Positions 45,802-54,505 of a DNA stretch of 59,436 nt are shown in pieces. The stretch lies in NCBI GenBank assembly GCA_017303975.1, contig JAFLBG010000018.1, positions 1 to 59,436 of the forward strand. The letters run 5' to 3'. Position 1 is the stretch's first letter, and the number at the start of each line of letters is the position of its first letter. The stretch is from Bacteroidota bacterium (GTDB lineage Bacteria > Bacteroidota > Bacteroidia > JAFLBG01). The translations under genes were made by a program, and so were the position numbers. A model generated the notes under the pieces. That model was not told the origin of the DNA, ran no database searches, and saw only the letters and a list, made by a program, of their open reading frames with translations.

Positions 45802-45857
45802 TATAATTTGCTTTGATTTTTCAACGTTCTAACCTTCCAACTTTAAACAAACTATTC

Positions 45858-46616
45858 ATGAGAAAAAAAATTGTTGCCGGTAATTGGAAAATGAATAAAA
45901 GCCTTTCAGAAGCAATTGCTCTTTTGGAAGCGCTAGATGATTCCTATGAAACATATGCAACTGAAGCTGTTGAGGTTGTTGTTGCTCCGCCTTTCCCGTA
46001 TTTATTTTCGATTAAGGAATCGGTTAGGAATAAAAATATTGCAATAAAAGTTGCTGCACAAAATTGCCATCACGAGGAGAAAGGAGCTTATACCGGAGAA
46101 GTTTCTGCATCCATGTTAAGTTCGATTGGAATAGATTATATTATTATTGGACATTCTGAAAGACGACAATATTTTAATGAAAATTCTGCACAGCTAAAAA
46201 ATAAAATTCAACAAGCATTTTCAAATAACTTAACTCCAATTTATTGTGTGGGCGAAAGTTTGGCTGAACGTGAAGCTAACAGGCATTTTGAAATTGTTGA
46301 GCAGCAGCTTACAGAAGTTTTAGCAGGAATTTCACCGCAAGCTAAATTTGTGGTTGCTTACGAGCCGGTTTGGGCTATTGGCACAGGAAAAACAGCGTCT
46401 GTAAATCAAGCGCAAGAAATGCATGCATTTATTCGTGCGGTATTGCAAACGATACTGTCGCCCGATACAGCAGCCGCTACATCTGTGTTGTATGGTGGTA
46501 GTTGTAATGCGCAAAATGCAAAAGATTTATTTGCTTGCACAGATATAGACGGAGGACTTATTGGAGGCGCTTCGTTAGACGCCACTCAATTTATTACAAT
46601 CATTAAATCATTTTAA
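45858..46616 (+). CDS. tpiA: TpiA, triose-phosphate isomerase
   Basis: 252 residues from ATG 45858 (MRKKIVAGNWKMNKSL); the longer open frame from 45813 has no plausible start. Active-site residues are present: Lys in AGNWKMN, His in IIIGHSERRQ, Glu in VVAYEPVWAIGTGKTA, and the phosphate loop VLYGGSCNAQNAKDLF with DGGLIGGASLD. Glycolytic enzyme, cytoplasmic. prmA begins one base after the stop. Confidence 0.96.
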   Translation: MRKKIVAGNWKMNKSLSEAIALLEALDDSYETYATEAVEVVVAPPFPYLFSIKESVRNKNIAIKVAAQNCHHEEKGAYTGEVSASMLSSIGIDYIIIGHSERRQYFNENSAQLKNKIQQAFSNNLTPIYCVGESLAEREANRHFEIVEQQLTEVLAGISPQAKFVVAYEPVWAIGTGKTASVNQAQEMHAFIRAVLQTILSPDTAAATSVLYGGSCNAQNAKDLFACTDIDGGLIGGASLDATQFITIIKSF

Positions 46617-46617
46617 A

Positions 46618-47445
46618 ATGGATTATATAGAGTTTGATTTTACTGTAAGTCCATTAGAGCCGCATGCTGAAATTCTTACCACAAATTTGGCTGAATTAGG
46701 CTTTGATAGTTTTGTAGACACAGAAAAAGGCTTTCTTGCGTATATACCGCAAAACGTTTTTACAAAAGATGTAATAAAAAGTATTGGCGAATTTTATAAT
46801 TCGGAAGTTTCTGTAACCTATACCTATAGAGCTATTCAACAACAAAACTGGAATAAAATTTGGGAAGACAACTTTAAACCAATTGTTGTTGCAGATAAAT
46901 GTGCTGTTCGCGCTACTTTTCACGAGCCAATGAAATTTCCTTACGAAATTATTATTGACCCCAAAATGGCTTTTGGTACAGGACATCACGAAACTACATC
47001 CATGGTAATGGAAACAATGCTCGGCTTTGATTTTAATAACAAACTCGTTGCCGATATTGGTGCCGGAACAGGAATACTGAGTATTTTAGCTTCAAAACTT
47101 GGCGCTACAAGCATTGCAGCGGTAGATATTGACGAGTGGCCTTATGAAAGTATTTTAGAAAATTCTTTCCTCAATCAAATAGAAAACATTACTGCTTATA
47201 AAGGAACGGTAGACTTATTTAAAAATTTGCAGTTCGATATTGTATTGGCAAATATCAATAAAAATGTAATTCTACAAGATGTGCAAAAGTACTACGAAAT
47301 ACTTAATAAAGGCGGACTGCTTATACTGAGCGGATTTTACGAAGCTGATTGTCCGGATATTTTAGCGCAAACAACAAAATTAAATTTAAAAGAAATAAAA
47401 CGTTTGGTTAAGAATAACTGGACGTGCTTAACATTGCAATTTTAA
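46618..47445 (+). CDS. prmA: PrmA, ribosomal protein L11 methyltransferase
   Basis: 275 residues. The N-terminal substrate domain includes WNKIWEDNFKPIVV. The SAM-dependent domain has MAFGTGHHETTSMVME, VADIGAGTGILSILASKLGA, AVDIDEWPYESILEN and VLANINKNVIL (an NPP-like motif altered to NIN, typical of PrmA). It trimethylates L11. Coupled to tpiA; the next gene starts 5 bp downstream. Confidence 0.94.
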   Translation: MDYIEFDFTVSPLEPHAEILTTNLAELGFDSFVDTEKGFLAYIPQNVFTKDVIKSIGEFYNSEVSVTYTYRAIQQQNWNKIWEDNFKPIVVADKCAVRATFHEPMKFPYEIIIDPKMAFGTGHHETTSMVMETMLGFDFNNKLVADIGAGTGILSILASKLGATSIAAVDIDEWPYESILENSFLNQIENITAYKGTVDLFKNLQFDIVLANINKNVILQDVQKYYEILNKGGLLILSGFYEADCPDILAQTTKLNLKEIKRLVKNNWTCLTLQF

Positions 47446-47450
47446 GAAAA

Positions 47451-50400
47451 ATGAATTTGAAAAAAATTACTGTTTATATCTTGCTGAGTCTATTCTCGGG
47501 TGTTTTGATTGGGCAAACCCAAATTAAAAGTTTTACAGAAGAGCCTGTGAAATTTATGGACGAGCTAAAAGATTTTTTTCAGCAAAATAGTTCTGATAAG
47601 GGTGCTGCAGATGATTTTGCTGATGATTTTGAAAAATTTTGGAAGCTTAATAAACTTAATCCGGATCAAACAAAAGCTGTTTATACAACTTGTAATTTAA
47701 TGCTAAAAAAGCGCTTGCGTGCCATGGTAGAGTTTAAATCCTACTTAACATGTATTATGAATTTTGCAAACACAAATCAGTCGTTAGGAAATTTTAAAAC
47801 ATGGAGTTTTTGTGTGGAGAAAATTTTAAATGGAAAAGCTATAAAAAACTTTACCGACTACCTAACAATGAGCGAGTCGTTGTTTTATTCAAATTCATTT
47901 TATAAATCGCCTACGTACGAATGGGCGTCTAATAACTCTAATTACGTATTTGAATACGATAGTGTGCCCAAAGTTGTATTTCCTAGTTTAAATTTAAGTT
48001 GTTACAATTCTAAGTCAGATAGCACTGTTATTCAAAGTACGCAAGGAGTTTATTTTCCTTTCTCTCAAAAATTTATTGGTAAGGGAGGGCGGTTCGATTG
48101 GACTCGTGTTGGTTCCGACCCAAATGTTGTGTATGCTGAAATAAAAAAATATGAAATAATTTGCAAGGCAGGTGGCTTTACAATCGACTCTGTTACGTTT
48201 TATCATAAGCAATATTTTACAAAACCACTAAAAGGTGTTATCACAGAAAAAATGATTTCTGAAGATAAAAGTATTGCTTCTTATCCGCGTTTCGAGTCGT
48301 ACGACAAACGCCTTCAAATTCCCAATGTAGCATTAAATGTAGATTATGATGGAGGTTTTGCTATGCGTGGTTCAAAGTTTATGGGTGCGGGTAGTAATGC
48401 CGAGGATGCATATTTAAAATTCAAAAGAAACGATAAATATTTTATAGTAGCTGGCTCTAAGCAGTTTGCCATTACTAAAGAAAAATTGTATTCGGACAAC
48501 TCGAACGTACTTATCTTTTTGGAGAATGATACCATATCTCATCCTGGTTTAAGTTTAACATATTTGATACCCAAAAATCAACTATCGTTGATTCGAGTAG
48601 AAGATGGTTTAGGCAAGACTCCATTCTTCAATACGTTTCATGCGGTAGATATGTATTTTGAAGAGTTGTCATGGAAAACGGATGAGCCCACCATTAATTT
48701 AAAATCCTTAACAGGTAGTAGTACTATAGAAGCAGATTTCGAATCAAATAATTACTATAAGCAAAATCGCTATGACCGCCTGATGGGAATGGATGGATCG
48801 CATCCATTGCCAAGAATAAGAGACTATATTGTTAAAGCCAATGGAGGAAATAGAGAAGTAAATGTAATTGAGTTGGCAAAATACATGAAGATTACTGCTG
48901 ATAATTTGCGCCCAATGCTTGTAACGTTTGCAAGTAAAGGGTTTTTAACGTATTTCACTGCCGAAGATAGAATAATTGTAAAACAACGCTTGTTTAATTA
49001 TATCTCAAACAGAGCCGGGAAGACAGATTACGATGTTATTTCTTTTCACTCGGAAATAAAAGGAGTGCCAAATGCAAGCATTAATTTATTGAATTATGAT
49101 ATTACGTTGCGAGGTATTTCTTCTATACTACTTTCCGACTCTCAGCAAGTATTTATTTATCCCAAAGACAAGCAAATTATACTTAAAAAGAATAGAGATT
49201 TTCTGTTTGCAGGTATCATTAATGCGGGTAAATTCGAGTTTTGGGGCAAAGAATTTTCTTTTGAATACGATAAGTTTAAAATTAATTTAACTCAGGTGGA
49301 TTCGCTTAGAATTAAAGTGGAATCTTTCGAACCTAATGAAAGAGGCGAGTATCCATTGGTGAGAGTTAAAAGTATTGTCGAAAATATTACGGGTGATTTG
49401 CTAATTGATCATCCTAAAAATAAATCTGGAATCAAAGAATTTGTGCAATATCCTATTTTCAATAGTTTCAAGGAGTCATATGTTTTTTATGATAAAAAAT
49501 CTAAACCGGGTAAGTTGTACAATAGGAGTAATTTCTATTTTAAATTGGAGCCTTTTACAATTGATAGTTTAGATAATTTTTCTAACAAGGCACTCTCCTT
49601 TAAAGGAACATTTGCATCAGCAGGAATTTTTCCAAGTTTCGAGGAAAAACTTTCACTTCAATCTGATTACTCTTTGGGTTTTGTTAGAAATACACCACCC
49701 GATGGATTTGCATTGTACGAAGGGAAAGGTAAGTTCATGAACAAAATTAATTTAAGTAATAATGGCTTAAAAGGAGATGGAGATATAAAGTATGTTACGT
49801 CTACAACAAAATCAAACGATATCATTTTTTTCCCGGATTCTATGAATGCCCACGGTCAAAATTTTAATGTGGAAGAGCAAAAAGGAGGTAAAGTTGAATT
49901 TCCGCAAGTTAAAGGAGAAAATGTGTATGTGCATTGGATGCCTAAGAAAGATTATATGCACATTTCCAATAAAGAAAAACCGTTCACAACATATAATGGA
50001 CAAGCCGATTTTTATGGTAGATACACACTTACTCCGGATTTATTGTCAGGAAATGGAAAATCTACCTTCTCCGGAGCTGAACTGGAATCTAATAACATTG
50101 CATTCAAAAATATGACTTTTGATGCAGATACATCTGATTTCCGTCTTAAAGCAACACAGCAAACTACGGATAATGCATTGGCTTTCTCTACCAAAAATGT
50201 AAATGCACATATCGATTTTACTACTCGTTCGGGCGAGTTTAAGTCAAATGGAAAAGGTTCTGTTGTAAATTTCCCTCAAAACCAATATATGTGTTTCATG
50301 GATCAGTTTAAATGGTTTATGGATAAAAGCGATATAGAACTTGGTTCCAGTAAAAAAGTGGATGATAGAACAGATGTGGAGTTAACCGGTTCGGAGTTTA

Positions 50401-51950
50401 TTTCTACGCACCCAAAACAAGATTCTTTAAAGTTTGTAGCCCCATATGCAAAATACGATACCAAAAACTATATTATTACTGCTAAAGAAGTGAAGCATAT
50501 TAATGTAGCCGATGCTAGAGTATTTCCAGATAGTGGGGTGGTTGTGATAGAAAAAAATGCCGTAATGAAAACGTTGAAAAACGCAAGAATCATGGCTAAT
50601 ACTGTTACCAAGCATCATAATTTGTACGATTGTACTGTGAATATTTATGCTAAGAAGAGTTATTCTGGATCAGGCTATTATGATTATGTAGATGAGTTGA
50701 AGAAAAAACAATCTATTTATTTTAGTAATATTTCTGTAGATACAACCTATCAAACCTTTGCATCTACAGAAATTGGTGAGGATAAGGGATTTACGCTTAG
50801 TCCGCATTTTGATTACAAAGGAAAAGCATCCTTGTATGCTTCCAAACCAGCACTTTTATTTGCAGGAGCAGCACGAATTCATCAACCATGTGAGTCTGTA
50901 AAATCCAGTTGGTTGAAATTTTCAGATGAAATTAATCCGAATCAAATTTATATACCTGTATCTGCTACTCCAGAAGATTATGAGGGTAATAGTATCCATT
51001 CATCACTAATGTTGGCAAACGATTCAGCCCATGTGTATTCTGCATTCTTGTCTAAGGCAAGAACAAAAAGCGACCCGGAGGTATTTCCCTCTGAAGGTTT
51101 CTTAACATTTGATAAAACAACTCAGGAGTATCGAATATCTAATAAAGAAAAGCTTACCGAAATAAACATGCCTGGAAATTACTTAAGCATCAATACAAAA
51201 TCGTGTATTGTAAAAGCAGAAGGTAAATTAAACTGGGGCACAGATTACGGTCAAATTAAAGTAAACACGGTAGGTGTAGCCAAACAGTATTTAATTCCTG
51301 ACTCGGTTGTGTTTGAAGTAATGATGGGACTGAATTTCTTTTTTGACGATAATGCGTTGGGTAAGATGGCCGATGAAATTGGTATTTATTTTACGAATCT
51401 TCCGCTTACTGACTTCTCCAGGCCATTGTATGAAAAGGGATTGCGTGAGTTGGTAGGAAAAGCCGAGGCAGATAAATTAATATCTCAGGTAAATCTTTAC
51501 GGTTCATTCAAAAAATTCCCTGATGAATTAAAATATTCAATTTTGTTTAATGATTTAAAATTCAAATGGAATCCAACTACAAAATCATATTTATCGGTAG
51601 GTAAAATTGGAGTTGGAAGTATTCTTAAAACTCAGGTAAACAAATATGTTGATGGTTTTATAGAGATTGAAAGAAAGAAAAGTGGCGATAACTTAAATAT
51701 TTATTTGGAGTTAGATGGAACTAATTGGTATTATTTTAACTATTCAAGAGGTTTAATGCAAGCTATTTCATCGAACGAAAGTTTCAATAACATTATAAAG
51801 GAACTTAAATCGGATAAGCGTCAGATGAAAACGGAAAAAGGGCAAGCTGCCTATCAATTTAATTTATCTAACCTAAATAAGAAAACGCAGTTTATTAAGA
51901 GGGTAAATCAAGTTAATGCGGAGGAAGAGGAATACAAAGAACCTAAATAG
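47451..51950 (+). CDS. Very large secreted protein of unknown function (about 1,500 residues)
   Basis: 1,499 residues from ATG 47451, which gives a clean signal peptide (MNLKKITVYILLSLFSGVLIGQ); an open stretch back to 47424 overlaps prmA. No lipobox, no T9SS tail and no transmembrane barrel end are evident. Most of the length is repetitive beta-rich sequence with many charged residues (e.g. LNVDYDGGFAMRGSKFMGAG, AKYDTKNYIITAKEVKHINV). The latter region, with ADARVFPDSGVVVIEKNAVMK, recalls OstA/LptA-type beta-jellyroll domains, but this is only an impression. Possibly a periplasmic or envelope-spanning structural protein. Ends 26 bp before a strong bidirectional terminator. Confidence 0.6.
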   Translation: MNLKKITVYILLSLFSGVLIGQTQIKSFTEEPVKFMDELKDFFQQNSSDKGAADDFADDFEKFWKLNKLNPDQTKAVYTTCNLMLKKRLRAMVEFKSYLTCIMNFANTNQSLGNFKTWSFCVEKILNGKAIKNFTDYLTMSESLFYSNSFYKSPTYEWASNNSNYVFEYDSVPKVVFPSLNLSCYNSKSDSTVIQSTQGVYFPFSQKFIGKGGRFDWTRVGSDPNVVYAEIKKYEIICKAGGFTIDSVTFYHKQYFTKPLKGVITEKMISEDKSIASYPRFESYDKRLQIPNVALNVDYDGGFAMRGSKFMGAGSNAEDAYLKFKRNDKYFIVAGSKQFAITKEKLYSDNSNVLIFLENDTISHPGLSLTYLIPKNQLSLIRVEDGLGKTPFFNTFHAVDMYFEELSWKTDEPTINLKSLTGSSTIEADFESNNYYKQNRYDRLMGMDGSHPLPRIRDYIVKANGGNREVNVIELAKYMKITADNLRPMLVTFASKGFLTYFTAEDRIIVKQRLFNYISNRAGKTDYDVISFHSEIKGVPNASINLLNYDITLRGISSILLSDSQQVFIYPKDKQIILKKNRDFLFAGIINAGKFEFWGKEFSFEYDKFKINLTQVDSLRIKVESFEPNERGEYPLVRVKSIVENITGDLLIDHPKNKSGIKEFVQYPIFNSFKESYVFYDKKSKPGKLYNRSNFYFKLEPFTIDSLDNFSNKALSFKGTFASAGIFPSFEEKLSLQSDYSLGFVRNTPPDGFALYEGKGKFMNKINLSNNGLKGDGDIKYVTSTTKSNDIIFFPDSMNAHGQNFNVEEQKGGKVEFPQVKGENVYVHWMPKKDYMHISNKEKPFTTYNGQADFYGRYTLTPDLLSGNGKSTFSGAELESNNIAFKNMTFDADTSDFRLKATQQTTDNALAFSTKNVNAHIDFTTRSGEFKSNGKGSVVNFPQNQYMCFMDQFKWFMDKSDIELGSSKKVDDRTDVELTGSEFISTHPKQDSLKFVAPYAKYDTKNYIITAKEVKHINVADARVFPDSGVVVIEKNAVMKTLKNARIMANTVTKHHNLYDCTVNIYAKKSYSGSGYYDYVDELKKKQSIYFSNISVDTTYQTFASTEIGEDKGFTLSPHFDYKGKASLYASKPALLFAGAARIHQPCESVKSSWLKFSDEINPNQIYIPVSATPEDYEGNSIHSSLMLANDSAHVYSAFLSKARTKSDPEVFPSEGFLTFDKTTQEYRISNKEKLTEINMPGNYLSINTKSCIVKAEGKLNWGTDYGQIKVNTVGVAKQYLIPDSVVFEVMMGLNFFFDDNALGKMADEIGIYFTNLPLTDFSRPLYEKGLRELVGKAEADKLISQVNLYGSFKKFPDELKYSILFNDLKFKWNPTTKSYLSVGKIGVGSILKTQVNKYVDGFIEIERKKSGDNLNIYLELDGTNWYYFNYSRGLMQAISSNESFNNIIKELKSDKRQMKTEKGQAAYQFNLSNLNKKTQFIKRVNQVNAEEEEYKEPK

Positions 51951-51976
51951 TTTTTAGTAGGGTTATTATATAATGC

Positions 51977-52005
51977 AAAAAGCAGGACTAATTGTCCTGC
52001 TTTTT
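51977..52005. terminator. Bidirectional Rho-independent terminator
   Basis: AAAAAGCAGGAC (51977-51988) and GTCCTGCTTTTT (51994-52005) are perfect reverse complements around TAATT. T-tracts are present in both directions, so it can end the large plus-strand gene (stop 51950) and the minus-strand peptide gene at 52066. Confidence 0.92.
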
Positions 52006-52065
52006 AGTTATAATTCGGCTGTGATTAGGATAAATCCCCCCAGAATACCCCAACCACAACCGAGC

Positions 52066-52170
52066 TTATGAGATTACAGTTAATATATTGTAAAACACTG
52101 TTACTAACACTAAAAATACACTTACATCTTTTGATGTTTTGTTGTCTATCTTCTTTGCAATTGTTTTCAT
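52066..52170 (-). CDS. Small hydrophobic peptide gene 1 (34 residues), LytTR-box controlled
   Basis: ATG at 52168-52170 is preceded 4 bp upstream by a very strong Shine-Dalgarno (AAAGGAGGG), unusual in this AT-rich genome. The peptide starts MKTIAKKIDNKTSKD (basic, polar) and ends in a hydrophobic stretch (VSVFLVLVTVFYNILTVIS). It shares the MKT start, an NKxTS-like segment and a hydrophobic tail with the 45-residue peptide at 52473. The promoter-proximal sequence (TAATATTG, then TTAAAAGAA) also matches that of the sister gene. A paired direct-repeat element lies at 52246-52275. Function unknown; a secreted signal, bacteriocin-like or membrane-active peptide is possible. Confidence 0.6.
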   Translation of the reverse strand: MKTIAKKIDNKTSKDVSVFLVLVTVFYNILTVIS

Positions 52171-52245
52171 GGTGCCCTCCTTTTTTAGAATTTGTTTCTT
52201 TTAACAATATTACCATCAATTTGTGGTGATTACAATCAGCGTTTT

Positions 52246-52275
52246 ACGAACGGTAGGTTTTGTTTAATAAACGGT
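52246..52275 (-). promoter_or_regulatory. Direct-repeat regulatory element 1 (9-12-9 spacing)
   Basis: On the minus strand: ACCGTTTAT, 12 bp, ACCGTTCGT. The two 9-mers are direct repeats 21 bp centre to centre (two helical turns), the geometry of LytTR-family response-regulator sites such as AgrA, ComE and PlnC/D boxes. Located 75 bp upstream of the peptide-1 ATG and 34 bp from a TAATATTG -7-like element. Identical to element 2 at 25 of 30 positions. Confidence 0.65.
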
Positions 52276-52383
52276 AAAAATGGTCTGTTTCAGAAAATTT
52301 TCATCGATATAGGGCTCGTCAGAATTGTATGCTCCTTGTAAAATTAGAGCTTTAAGATCCCCCGTTTTATCAGCCATTTAAAA

Positions 52384-52417
52384 ACAGAAACGCTCAGCTA
52401 TTGCCGAGCGTTTCTGT
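52384..52417 (-). terminator. Rho-independent terminator of peptide gene 2
   Basis: ACAGAAACGCTC (52384-52395) and GAGCGTTTCTGT (52406-52417) pair perfectly over a 10-nt loop. On the minus strand it is followed by TTTTTAAA, and it lies 55 bp past the stop of the 45-residue peptide gene. Confidence 0.88.
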
Positions 52418-52472
52418 CATTCTGAACCTTAAAAACAAAACTACATCCCCCAAAGAGTTAAGTCTTTAAATT

Positions 52473-52610
52473 TCACGAATTGAAGTATAAAATTGCGTTT
52501 ATTACATGATAAAAAATAAAGCCAGCTGTTCCAAGAATTAATAGTGCATTAATAATATCAGCTGCATTAATTCTACTTGTTTCTTTCTTGTTTATTGTTG
52601 CCGTTTTCAT
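52473..52610 (-). CDS. Small hydrophobic peptide gene 2 (45 residues), LytTR-box controlled
   Basis: ATG at 52608-52610 is preceded by AAAGGAGAACATC, a strong Shine-Dalgarno. The peptide begins MKTATINKKETSRINAADI and continues with a hydrophobic segment (NALLILGTAGFIFYHVINAI) that could span a membrane. Own promoter-like TATCTTTA at about 50 bp upstream, direct-repeat element at 52693-52722, and own terminator at 52384-52417 make it a complete minimal transcription unit. Similar design to peptide gene 1. No family recognised. Confidence 0.62.
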   Translation of the reverse strand: MKTATINKKETSRINAADIINALLILGTAGFIFYHVINAILYFNS

Positions 52611-52692
52611 GATGTTCTCCTTTCTTTTTAGTTTGTTTTGCGTTCTTTTAATAAAGATACATTCGCTTTTTTCGCAAAGCTATTGCGGTTGT

Positions 52693-52722
52693 ACAAACGG
52701 TAAGTTTTGTTAAATGAATGGT
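52693..52722 (-). promoter_or_regulatory. Direct-repeat regulatory element 2 (9-12-9 spacing)
   Basis: On the minus strand: ACCATTCAT, 12 bp (TTAACAAAACTT), ACCGTTTGT. Same layout as element 1, including a near-identical spacer. It ends 82 bp upstream of the peptide-2 ATG and 33 bp from TATCTTTA, against 75 and 34 for element 1. Conserved spacing to both repeat and promoter is strong evidence of a shared activator site. Confidence 0.65.
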
Positions 52723-52962
52723 CTAATTCATTCTGTTGTAGTATTTTTAATTGAATTGTTCGATTGTGATTAGGTTAGAAAGGTCTTGGATTTATTTAAT
52801 TATGTATGTTGGTTGGATGTTTTACTTGTAACTTTTGAGAAGTGGTATTCGTCCAATGTTAAAAAGAAGTAGTGCTGAGATTGTCAAACTTTTTTTAGTT
52901 ACACTACTCTTTTTTTAAAATTAGTGGTATATTTAAGACTTAAAATTTAATAATTACAAAAA

Positions 52963-53562
52963 ATGATTAAAAAAGTACTATTTGCGGCTTGTTTAGCCTC
53001 AGTTTTTTCGATAAATGCACAAGTAACTGTTACTTTCCCTAATGGAGGAGAAACATTACCATCAGGAATACCTGCATTCATTACTTGGGACGATTCTCAA
53101 ACATCTGCCCCAACATCAGATATTTATTTGTCTCTTAATGGTGGTGCTAACTGGACTTTAGTTTCAGCTGGTGAGTCTAATTTAGGTATAGGTTTTTCTC
53201 TTTATTCTTGGTCGGTGCCAAGTACTACTTCTACCTCAGCTCTTATTAAGGTTGATGATGGAGTAGGTGCAGATCAAAGCGATGCTGTATTTACTATTGG
53301 AGGAGGGCTTCCTAATTCCGTGCAATCAATTAATGGTGTTGCTTCTGTTAAAGCATTTTTTGCTAATAACGAATTAAATATTTCTAATATAGAAAAGGCA
53401 TCCTTTAACAACTTAAAAGTTTATGATGTTACAGGCAATTTGGTGTTTAAGTCAGATGCATACTCAAATGCTTATTCTGTTAACGATTTTAAATCGGGTA
53501 TTTATCTTATTCAAATAGCAGACAAGAATAACAATATTGTTACAAAGAAAATAGTTAAATAA
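52963..53562 (+). CDS. Small T9SS-exported protein with an Ig-like/Kre9-KNH-type domain
   Basis: 199 residues with a signal peptide (MIKKVLFAACLASVFSINAQ). One domain at about 21-120: VTVTFPNGGETLPSGIPAFI, YLSLNGGANWTLVSAG, YSWSVPSTTSTSALIKVDDG. This matches the Ser-Thr-rich GPI-anchored/Kre9-KNH-type beta-sandwich found in many bacterial surface proteins. The C-terminus (NLKVYDVTGNLVFKS, KSGIYLIQIADKN, KKIVK) is a T9SS type A sorting signal. Probably a surface adhesin-like or matrix protein. Preceded by TATATTTA, a -7-like element, and followed by a terminator. Confidence 0.82.
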   Translation: MIKKVLFAACLASVFSINAQVTVTFPNGGETLPSGIPAFITWDDSQTSAPTSDIYLSLNGGANWTLVSAGESNLGIGFSLYSWSVPSTTSTSALIKVDDGVGADQSDAVFTIGGGLPNSVQSINGVASVKAFFANNELNISNIEKASFNNLKVYDVTGNLVFKSDAYSNAYSVNDFKSGIYLIQIADKNNNIVTKKIVK

Positions 53563-53579
53563 CAATCTAATTAATTAAT

Positions 53580-53617
53580 AAAAAAAGTTGTTTGTAGTAT
53601 TACAAGCAACTTTTTTT
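53580..53617 (+). terminator. Rho-independent terminator after the small T9SS protein
   Basis: 53580-53596 pairs with 53601-53617 around GTAT, with one G-U wobble in 17 bp; the right arm ends in T7. It lies 17 bp past the stop codon and just 15 bp before the next ATG. Confidence 0.88.
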
Positions 53618-53631
53618 ATTTTTATACCTAC

Positions 53632-54504
53632 ATGTCAACAGTTAAAGAGAATTCAATGGATAAAGAGTGGGATTTGGTTATAAAACCAAAATCTTCTTTG
53701 TTTGATATTGATGTTAAAGAGGTTTTAAAATACAAGGATTTGTTGATGATGTTTGTAAAGAGAGATTTTATTTCTGTTTACAAACAAACAATTCTGGGCC
53801 CTATTTGGTTTTTTATTCAACCCATATTTACAACCATTACTTTTACTATAGTATTTGGCACTATTGCTAAGATATCAACGGAATCTATTCCTGCGCCTTT
53901 GTTTTATTTAGCCGGAATTACCTTGTGGAATTATTTTTCAGAATGTCTTAATAAAACATCCGATGTATTTACTACCAATGCCTCTATTTTTGGCAAGGTA
54001 TATTTTCCAAGATTAGTTGTTCCAATTTCAATTATTGTATCTAATCTGCTAAAATTAGCAGTTCAGTTTGCCCTGTTTTTAGGACTTTGGTTTTATTATT
54101 TAGCATCAGATGTTTATGCCATTCATCCGCAGTATGGCTACATGATTTTACTTCCGTTTCTTATTCTTATTATGGCACTAATTGGTTTAGGATCGGGTAT
54201 TATTCTTTCTGCATTAACAACAAAATACCGCGATTTAAAATTTCTGATTTCGTTTGGAGTTCAATTGCTAATGTACGCAACTCCTATTGTTTATCCGCTT
54301 TCGAGTGCCACTGGAAAAATTAAAATGATTTTATTGCTGAATCCAATTACAAGTGTAATAGAACTATTCAAATTTATGTTTTTGGGTGTAGGAAGCTTTA
54401 ACCCAATGTATTTAATTTATGCTACCGTGTTTTCTATTTTAGTGTTTGTTTTAGGCGTTTTAATCTTTAACAAAGTAGAGAAAAACTTTATGGATGTAGT
54501 TTAA
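53632..54504 (+). CDS. Wzm-like ABC-2 permease for polysaccharide export
   Basis: 290 residues with about six membrane segments. The amphipathic N-terminus (EVLKYKDLLMMFVKRDFISVYKQTILGPIWFFIQPI) and YFPRLVVPISIIVSNLLKL, TTKYRDLKFLI and YATPIVYPLS motifs are typical of the O-antigen/teichoic-acid exporter permease (Wzm/TagG). The matching ATPase is at 57336, with cysC-cysD-cysN between the two. It exports an undecaprenyl-linked glycan across the inner membrane. Two bases separate it from cysC. Confidence 0.9.
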   Translation: MSTVKENSMDKEWDLVIKPKSSLFDIDVKEVLKYKDLLMMFVKRDFISVYKQTILGPIWFFIQPIFTTITFTIVFGTIAKISTESIPAPLFYLAGITLWNYFSECLNKTSDVFTTNASIFGKVYFPRLVVPISIIVSNLLKLAVQFALFLGLWFYYLASDVYAIHPQYGYMILLPFLILIMALIGLGSGIILSALTTKYRDLKFLISFGVQLLMYATPIVYPLSSATGKIKMILLLNPITSVIELFKFMFLGVGSFNPMYLIYATVFSILVFVLGVLIFNKVEKNFMDVV

Positions 54505-54505
54505 A

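Noticed and set aside
52264-52377. A 37-residue minus-strand frame (MADKTGDLKALILQGAYNSD...) between the two peptide genes
   Set aside because: No Shine-Dalgarno precedes the ATG, it starts at the T-tract of the peptide-2 terminator, and its stop lies inside the direct-repeat element of peptide 1. It may be leftover coding sequence, but I cannot support it as a gene.
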